Shown: positions 21,292 through 28,298 of the stretch, one piece after another
Layout of the letters: every line of letters starts with the position of its first letter
How positions within the stretch are numbered: position 1 is the first letter of the stretch
Assembly: GCA_902729315.2 (NCBI GenBank)
Contig: CACVBZ020000006.1
Coordinates: forward strand, 1 to 28,298
Direction: 5' to 3'
Source: Spirodela intermedia
Lineage: Eukaryota > Streptophyta > Magnoliopsida > Alismatales > Araceae
Length of the DNA stretch: 28,298 nucleotides
Notes under the pieces: generated by a model
What the model was told of the DNA's origin: nothing
The model's input: the letters and a program-made list of their open reading frames with translations, nothing else
The model's database searches: none
Position numbers and translations under genes: made by a program

Positions 21292-22147
21292 CTCTTGCTA
21301 GTATTTAACCCTATCTGGTTTCTCTCTCTCTCTCTTTCTCTGGCACACGCACTCTCTCTCTCTCTCTCCCTCTCTACTGTCCTCGGAGTTCCCCGAGTCC
21401 ACGGTTCGTAGTCCGCTCTCCGCCTTGGAGAAGATCGTCGTCGTCTAGATCGCGAGAGCCTTTGTCCGGTTGCGTCGCCACTGTCTCGTCATCTACAGTG
21501 CCCAATCATCTCTTCTCCCTCTCCCTTTTATTATCTAAATCTCTCGTGTTTCTCTCGAGCATCATAAACCACCTTACGTCCACCACCGTTTAAATCTCTC
21601 GTGTGTCGTTACCCTGCTGAAGCACACACAAGTTGTTTCTTGTTCTCCATGTGCGGCGATGTTTACTCTGACAAAGCAAGTCAAATCTCATTTGACTTGG
21701 TGATTGCAATGTGAGTCAACCGTTACAAGAAACAGACGAGATTATGGCTGTGGTTTGTATTGTTGCGGCCGTCCACATGCATCATTGATAGTGTTTATTT
21801 TCCTGATTAGCAAAGCATGCGTAATATTTGTTTATTTTTTCCAGTCTATTGAATGTACGAGATTAAACTCAGAATTTTTAATCAATCAGCAAATGGTTAC
21901 TCCTTTCGATTGTTGGCAGAATTTGAGATTTTTGTACTACTTGAACCCATTTATCTCCCGATATGGCCTACAATCTTACTCTGCATAATACCTGGGACTA
22001 ACTTTTTCATTCAGTGTAGAGTTACGTATTAAACTCATTGTCTCAACGGTTTCCTTCATGGCCTAAAAATAACCATCGAGCAAGAGATCATGAACGCAAT
22101 ATCTGTAAATCTTTTATAATGTTTTCTCACTATCATGAATGCAATAT

Positions 22148-23055
22148 CAGGAACTTTTTGGCGCGCTTTCGCGGGATGTACCTGCCGTCCCCCGACGCCT
22201 ATAAGACCTGGTGCTGGGCGTCTGGTGATCGTTCCTATCAAGAAGCTTCTCGTGGACGTCTGGTGATCGTTCCTATCAAGAACCTGGTGAGTGCGCTGTT
22301 AGCCCCTTCTTTCCTCCTCCTGCCTTCTCCTCCTCGTTCCCCCAGCCCATCGCCCTTGCGGCATGGCAGGGGGCGTCCGGTAGCGCGACCGGGTCTACGT
22401 TGGCGTTCATCCCCGTGGAGAAGGTAATGCGCTCGGACTCTTGAGCTTTACTCCGTCGACAAGGAGTCGGGAGTCTTTCCGTTTCTTGTTTTCCTTTTTC
22501 CCGAGATCTGTTGGAGGTATCTTGATTTGAGAGATTTTCTAGGGTTTCGTAATTCCACGGGTACGGACTGGATCTCTATTGTCCGGCCGTCAGCGTGATT
22601 GGGAAGGAGGGGGGGACTCCTCGGTCTTCCCAGGAGGAGACGGTCGGGGGTTAGGACTTGCGTGATTTGCTCGGAGAAGATCGCCCTTCGGGAGACGGCT
22701 GTGGTCAAAGCTCGCGAGCACGCCAAGTGGTTCGTCCTGGACATCTCTCTCTATTTCACGTGTTATTTTGATATCCCGGATGTGCTTCAATTGTCGTGTA
22801 TCGAGATATGGTTTCCGGCGCTTTGTTGCTCCTGAGGGGCGACTTTTGCATGGCCGATTCACCGTCGGTGGCGGCAACCGGTGGTGCTTTCTCCTCGTCC
22901 TGGTTCTTATCCTTGTGCCATAAGACTAAGGACGCAGCAAAGAGGACGAGGCGGTGACGGCCGTGGAGAGGCAGGGAGAGAGGGCCATGAAGTGCGAAGC
23001 GGGAGACAAGGCTGCGGCCACAAAGCACCAGCAGTGCTTCGACAAGCTGGGGTGA
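22148..23055 (+). pseudogene. RING leader, exon 1 and tail (beta, unit 3)
   Basis: Same as unit 1; exon fragment about 22635-22730 and tail 22853-23055 ending in TGA. Confidence 0.65.
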
Positions 23056-23497
23056 GGATAGGGGATGGATGGATTAATAGTCCCTGGGTGAGGGATGATG
23101 ATGGCTCACTATTCGCCTCCTCCCTCCGCTCCCTTTCCTCCCCTTTTGCGGTGGTAATAAGGCTCGTAGATGCTGTTTGGCTGAGTGAGTAGCGAAAGGG
23201 AAAGCAGCCGCCATAGTCGTCGTTCTTCTGTGTTATGTTGCTCTCTCCTTTTGTTGTTGTTGTCGTTGTCGTTGTTCTTCGCTGCGTTTCCCTATCGGCT
23301 CCGGTTTCGTTTGTGGGTGCGCTGTTATCTTCTTTGAACGTTATTCTTCTTCTCTGTTGTTCTTCATCTCCTGGACACCAGCTTCCCTCTCTTTCTTTAT
23401 CTATATATATGCATCTCCCGCCTAGTCTCTCCCTCACACACAAGCACGCTCAGATCCATCTTCTTCTCTGCTACGTGGAAGAGACGGGAGCTCGGGG

Positions 23498-23784
23498 CCT
23501 GTTCGGCCGGAAAAGGAACTCCTGCCTGCGGTCGCACTTGCATTTGATGCACGTCGCCACTTCCTCCGACTCTTCCCCGGCCACCTCCCCGGAGGCGGCC
23601 CTCCCTCCTCCCGCCCACCCACCAGCCGCCGATCGTCAAGAAACCCACAAGGCGCAGAAGAGAGGGAGAGAGAAAGAGACGGCAGCACTCTTTCGCGTTT
23701 GAGAACCCGTCGGAGTAGGTGGCGAAGATGTGCGCCAAGTGCAACTGCGCCCGCAGGCAGGAGGTCCCTTACCACCCGGACAGG
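23498..23784. repeat. Inverted repeat with a Cys-rich motif (unit 4)
   Basis: Arms are 23498-23570 and 23709-23784. The plus arm has Val-to-Met before the first Cys (aagatgtgc) and a silent change in the Val codon of RRQEV; the Cys spacing is unchanged. Confidence 0.65.
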
Positions 23785-24281
23785 GACTACGCCCAAGGAC
23801 GGGCTACGCCGAGGTTCTCATCCTGAGGTGGGTCCCGTCGGCGCCGATGTCCGGAAGGTGTACTGCTCATCCCACAGGTAATTCTCTGCTTCCCAAAGCT
23901 ATGGGTCCAGGAAAAATGATTGAATGAAAAGGAGTGGAGGCCTTTTTCTTAGAAAGAGATCACGAGAGATAGATAGCGAGGGGGAGAGAGAGAGAGAGAG
24001 AGACAGAGAGATACCTGTGTCCTTCTCTGCCGGTTGCGCCGTCGTCCTGCTCGACCTGGCTAAAAAAAGAGGAATAAGCCGTCGGGAGAACTAAACCCAC
24101 TTATGGCGGCACCCTCTTCTCTCTCTCACCCACTCGCTCACACACACACAGTCGGGGATCTCGGTTTGGACTCTGATTTCTTCTTTCATTTATATCTGAC
24201 TGATATACACAACAAAAAATTGGCAGGCAAGCATATGGGCACTATGGTCTCCGTGATTACACGAAACAAAAGGTAAATAAT

Positions 24282-24816
24282 GCCGCCTTGTCCACCACTT
24301 CCCTCTTCATGGCCTTGTTTGCCCGCCTCCCCAACACCACCTCCACCACCCCCCCTTTTTCCAGCTTCTTGTCCCTATGGGTCGAGGACGAGGGCGGTGA
24401 GGAGAACAAGCTGTTGGTTTCTGCTGTCGGCTGGGGATGGGCGCCGCCGGAGCACTGCCAGTTCAACGGTTGGGCCTCCGTGTGGTTGGCCCTGATGTGG
24501 CCGTTGTCGCCCCGCCACCTTGTGTTTGATGAGCAGAATGGAGGTCCGGGCGTCGACATAGCTGTCGCGCTCTATATCATTCTCCTCTTCTCATCCTCCA
24601 ATCCACCGTAGTAATAATGCTGGTGGTTGTTGAGGTCCTCCTCCGACGCCTTCTGGCCATCCACCGGCACCGAGTGGGGCACGAACCATTCGGCCCTCAG
24701 GAGCAGGTGTCCAAGGTTGGGTGGACGATGAGCACCTCGAAGGACGGCTTGCACTGCGGACAGGTTGGGTTCTTGTCCCTGTACGACGCCCATCTCAGGG
24801 TGCCGGTGGCGCCGAA
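24282..24816 (-). pseudogene. RING exon-2 pseudogene, minus strand (gamma, unit 4)
   Basis: Two bases shorter than other copies (gcgccgcc for gcgcgccgcc near 24442). This joins two previously separate frames, so that the RGDNGHIRANHTEAQPL block and the RRANKAMKREVVDKAA tail lie in one 100-codon minus frame. The RING part still lacks its Cys ligands, so this looks like chance frame repair in a pseudogene. Confidence 0.72.
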
Positions 24817-24881
24817 GGAGAAAGAAAGTGTGGAGAAATAAACGGCTTCGTGCTATTTATTCTCCACTCTTCCCCTCCCAG

Positions 24882-25462
24882 TCTGCGTCACCTGCACCAT
24901 GAGCTGGGCTTCCTGCAAGGACAGGAACCCGACCTTCCCGCCTTGCAAGCTACCCTTCGGATTCCTCATCATCCACCGGATCCCGGACGCCTACTCCTGA
25001 GGGCCTAGTGGATTATGCCATTGTCGGCGCCGGTGGATGACCAAGAGGCGACGGAGGAGGACCTCAGCCAGTGTCAGTATGCTTACTGAGGCGGATTGGA
25101 GGAGGAAGAGGAGGAGGACCTCACCAGGAGCTCGAGGAGCACTAATACGTCGCCCCCAGGTCGTCCACTCTGCTCCTCAGCAGCAGGCGGTGGGGTGACC
25201 ATGGCCATATCAGGGCCGGCCACAAGGAGGTTCGGCCGGTGAACTAGTGGGGCCTCTGACGATGCCGATTCACCGTCGGTGGCGGCAACCAGTGGGGCTT
25301 TCTCGTCCTGGTTCTTATCCTTGTCCCATAAGACCAAGGACGCAGCAGAGGGGACGAGGTGTGACGGCGGTGGAGAGGCAGGCAAAGAGGGCCATGAAGT
25401 GGAAAGCGGGAGACAAGGCTGCGGCCACGTAGCACCGGCAGTGCTTCGACGAGCCGGGGTGA
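24882..25462 (+). pseudogene. RING exon-2 pseudogene, plus strand (delta, unit 4)
   Basis: The RING part is identical to other units. From about 25266 on it enters the divergent block, with several substitutions in the C-terminal tail (for example the HRQCFDKLG region is altered around 25429-25455). It ends at the same TGA, 25460-25462. Confidence 0.72.
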
Positions 25463-25856
25463 GGATAGGGGATGGATGGATTAATAGTCCCTGGGTGAGG
25501 GATGACGGTGGCTCACTATTCGCCTCCTCCCTCAGCTCCCTTTCCCCCTCTTTTGTGGTGGTAATAAGGCCTGTAGATGCTGCTTGGCTGAGTGAGTAGC
25601 GAAAGGGAAAGCAGCCGCCGTAGTCATCGTTGTTCTGTGTTATGTTGCTCTCTCCTTCTGTTGTGGTTGTTCTTCTTTGCTGCGTTTCCCCATCGGCTCT
25701 GGTTTGGTATGTGGGTGGGCTGTTCTTTTTTCTTGGCGTTATTCTTCTTATTTGCTCGTTGTCTTCCATTTACTAGACATCAGCATATTTTCTTGCGTGC
25801 TTGGTCACGTTGTGATCTGTGGTTTTTCAACCACTGGAAGCTGTTTAAGAGTCGAC

Positions 25857-25889
<33 letters not shown>

Positions 25890-26133
25890 TTCACAGTAAA
25901 AGGGTAGAGAAAGTCTTTGGGCACTGAAGGCTCGAGACCCGGGGGGGTTCCACACCGTCCATGGACACGCTAAGCTCATGAGTCATCGACTATAAACAAA
26001 GATATCAATGAGCACAATGGTTCTAAAATTTTCTATGAACCCATTTTCTACGAATTTTTAATGGTGCTTTCTCATTATCACCTGATTTTAAAACTTTATT
26101 CGTGAATTTAGGCAAATATCAATATACTCTTAC

Positions 26134-26247
26134 CTGACGGTGGAACATTTTGTCTGCTTGGTAATGGCATGCTTCCTTATCCTTCACACAATATATGAAA
26201 ATTATTGGCAAGAGCATAGCAGATGCGTAATACAGCATTTCAAGAAG
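26134..26247 (-). pseudogene. Exon-like cassette, minus strand (unit 4), acceptor lost
   Basis: The frame is still open, but there are several substitutions, including Val-to-Ala, Arg-to-Cys and Cys-to-Arg, and the acceptor tag has become taa. The donor GTAAGAG is kept. The replacement changes argue against selection on a protein. Confidence 0.4.
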
Positions 26248-26659
26248 TTAAGTAAGAGCACAATTTTAAATCTGGCTTTTTCTCCCAAGGGTGCATCTTT
26301 CCTCTGTTTATGCCATGTGTGACATCTCCAGTCATTTACCGTCGGCATGATTGATATCACCTCAATAATACTGGAGAAACAATAAAATATAATCGGCATA
26401 AGATAACCGCTCTAATAAAATAGAATCCTGGGTCTCCAGTTTCGACCCTGTTTTTATTCTTTTAATTTTCTCATTTTACGTAGTCTACCGTGTTTTCGTT
26501 ATTCATGTCCTACAGAGTGGACAAGCATGGAAAGTTATTCCGCGGACGGGAAGGGCTTACTAAAAATGCACGCAATTGCGTTAGTGCACGATCGTCGCCA
26601 ACCGTCGTCGGCCTCACAGTGAGGCAGTGCTGTTGAGGTAAGCGCACATGATTCTTGCA

Positions 26660-27305
26660 GAACCCACAAGAACTTTTTGGTGCATCTTCGGGGGATCCAC
26701 CTGCCGCCCCTACCGCCCCTGCCGCCTACAAAATCCTCCTGCTGCGTCTGATCTGTCTTCCGGTGGTCGTACAAATCTGAAAGCCGTTCTTGGACGCTGT
26801 CTGTGGCGGGCGAACGCGGTGCGGGCCCCATCCTCCCTCCTCCCTCCTCCTTCCCCCCGCGCATCGCGCGTCATCGCGCGTCCGATAGCGCGACCGGCTC
26901 TACGTCGGCGGTCGCCCCTGTGGAGAAGGTAATGTGCTCTGAGTCTGCGAATCTTGTGATTTACTCCGTTGAAGAGCTGAGTCGCCGGGTACGGTGTTGG
27001 CGACGGGGTCTTTCCGTTTCTTGTTTTCCTTTTTCCCTTGATCTGTTGGGGGTATCTTGATTTGACAGATTCTGTATCGCTTCGTAATCCCACGGGCATG
27101 GAATGGATCTGTATTGTCAGGCCGTCCGCGTGATCGGGAGGGAGGAGGAGATTCCTGGGTCTTCTCTGGAGGTGTCGGTCAGGAGTGGGATTTTGCGCGA
27201 TTTGCTTGGAGAAGATCGTTCAGGAGACGGCTGTGGCCAAAGCTCGCGAGCACGCCTAGTGGTTTTTAATTCCTCTCGTTAGTTTTCTTGGACACCTCTC
27301 CATCC
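26660..27305 (+). pseudogene. RING leader plus exon-1 fragment (alpha, unit 4)
   Basis: The leader carries an 11-base duplication (catcgcgcgt repeated at 26862-26880) and substitutions of the divergent block. The exon part (27170-27259) is identical to unit 1, with CAICLEKIVQETAV and REH. Confidence 0.65.
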
Positions 27306-28161
27306 CTCTTGCTAGTATTTAACCCTATCTGGTTTCTCTCTCTCTCTCTTTCTCTGGCACACGCACTCTCTCTCTCTCTCTCCCTCTCTACTGTCCTCGG
27401 AGTTCCCCGAGTCCACGGTTCGTAGTCCGCTCTCCGCCTTGGAGAAGATCGTCGTCGTCTAGATCGCGAGAGCCTTTGTCCGGTTGCGTCGCCACTGTCT
27501 CGTCATCTACAGTGCCCAATCATCTCTTCTCCCTCTCCCTTTTATTATCTAAATCTCTCGTGTTTCTCTCGAGCATCATAAACCACCTTACGTCCACCAC
27601 CGTTTAAATCTCTCGTGTGTCGTTACCCTGCTGAAGCACACACAAGTTGTTTCTTGTTCTCCATGTGCGGCGATGTTTACTCTGACAAAGCAAGTCAAAT
27701 CTCATTTGACTTGGTGATTGCAATGTGAGTCAACCGTTACAAGAAACAGACGAGATTATGGCTGTGGTTTGTATTGTTGCGGCCGTCCACATGCATCATT
27801 GATAGTGTTTATTTTCCTGATTAGCAAAGCATGCGTAATATTTGTTTATTTTTTCCAGTCTATTGAATGTACGAGATTAAACTCAGAATTTTTAATCAAT
27901 CAGCAAATGGTTACTCCTTTCGATTGTTGGCAGAATTTGAGATTTTTGTACTACTTGAACCCATTTATCTCCCGATATGGCCTACAATCTTACTCTGCAT
28001 AATACCTGGGACTAACTTTTTCATTCAGTGTAGAGGTACGTATTAAACTCATTGTCTCAACGGTTTCCTTCATGGCCTAAAAATAACCATCGAGCAAGAG
28101 ATCATGAACGCAATATCTGTAAATCTTTTATAATGTTTTCTCACTATCATGAATGCAATAT

Positions 28162-28298
28162 CAGGAACTTTTTGGCGCGCTTTCGCGGGATGTACCTGCC
28201 GTCCCCCGACGCCTATAAGACCTGGTGCTGGGCGTCTGGTGATCGTTCCTATCAAGAAGCTTCTCGTGGACGTCTGGTGATCGTTCCTAGCAAGAACC
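28162..28298 (+). pseudogene. Start of the RING beta leader (unit 4), cut by window end
   Basis: Only the first 137 bases of the second leader are in the window. They match units 1-3 except for cctagcaag in place of cctatcaag near 28290. Confidence 0.6.

Larger units (their letters stand above)
17121..23138 (+). repeat. Array unit 3 (6018 bp)
   Basis: Almost identical to unit 2, sharing its gctaatggg and ttggcagg variants. Private changes include a one-base T deletion near 21179, inside the RING exon-1 fragment, and a slightly different GA tract (19843-19886). Confidence 0.95.
5068..28298. repeat. Tandem array of a ~6.02 kb unit, 3.86 copies in view
   Basis: The same landmarks recur in order at spacings of about 6035, 6018 and 6018 bases (for example 5164, 11199, 17217, 23235). 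Copies are head to tail on the plus strand, with no spacer. The right edge is outside the window. The unit is a patchwork of gene-derived pieces, mostly degenerate RING-finger fragments, with internal duplications: segment 8620-9255 resembles 10112-10720, and 7191-7714 resembles 10817-11347. It is not an rDNA, 5S, or telomere-type satellite, and I see no mobile-element protein. Confidence 0.95.
23139..28298 (+). repeat. Array unit 4, incomplete at window end
   Basis: About 5160 bases of the unit are present; the sequence stops shortly after the start of the second leader copy. By eye, 23139-25260 has roughly eight differences from unit 3. About 25261-26990 has more than thirty, mostly transitions plus a 3-base loss near 26433 and an 11-base duplication near 26862. 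From 27000 to the end there are almost none. The unit is thus a mosaic. Confidence 0.92.

Noticed and set aside
24257-24559. 100-codon minus frame in unit 4 as a repaired RING protein
   Set aside because: It covers only the C-terminal blocks, lacks any RING, and results from a chance 2-base deletion.
5068-28298. Array as a known mobile element (LTR, Helitron, MULE), rDNA spacer or CRISPR-like array
   Set aside because: No transposase, RT or helicase coding, no terminal inverted repeats or LTRs, no rRNA genes, and the repeats are 6 kb rather than short with spacers. A non-autonomous gene-capturing element remains possible but I cannot see its ends.

Overview
The window is nuclear DNA of a flowering plant. 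It has an intron-containing chaperone gene with consensus GT/AG splice sites, GA/CT-rich tracts typical of plant 5' regions, and fragments of a plant RING-finger gene. The GC-rich codons of those fragments could fit a monocot, but the species cannot be fixed from the sequence. No bacterial gene organisation is present.

Left part (1-5067), AT-rich and single copy. It holds the middle of a minus-strand gene for a mitochondrial type-I DnaJ (HSP40) co-chaperone of the Arabidopsis ATJ1 type. Eight exons between 110 and 3845 join in frame to about 188 codons. They contain the HPD motif, J-domain helices III-IV, a short linker, the start of the substrate-binding domain and all four CxxCxGxG zinc motifs. 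The C-terminal exons lie left of base 1. The exon for the transit peptide and first half of the J domain is not found between 3846 and the array, so it is either beyond the array or lost.

Right part (5068-28298). This is a tandem array of a ~6.02 kb unit: copy 1 5068-11102, copy 2 11103-17120, copy 3 17121-23138, and copy 4 from 23139, cut by the window end. Copies 1-3 are nearly identical. Copy 4 is a mosaic, with a central ~1.7 kb at roughly 2% divergence and both sides almost unchanged. I see no transposase, reverse transcriptase, LTR or terminal inverted repeat.

Inside each unit, in order: a TATA-type promoter; a ~75 bp inverted repeat with a Cys-rich motif of unknown family; a head-to-head inverted repeat (arms ~560-570 bp, ~13 bp spacer) made of two dead copies of the same RING-finger exon; a GA microsatellite; a minus-strand 38-codon exon-like cassette; a RING exon-1 fragment (alpha) behind a 5' leader with its own small intron; a spacer with a palindromic W-box pair; and a second copy of that leader and exon (beta), followed by a third copy of the RING C-terminal tail. 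No RING fragment keeps a usable zinc-ligand set or an open frame, so the array is built from several generations of duplicated pseudogene pieces.

The points I would follow up are the repeated long hairpin as a possible small-RNA source, the array lying where the 5' part of the ATJ1-like gene should be, and the mosaic history of copy 4. All assignments come from reading translations by eye against remembered family motifs; no search was run.
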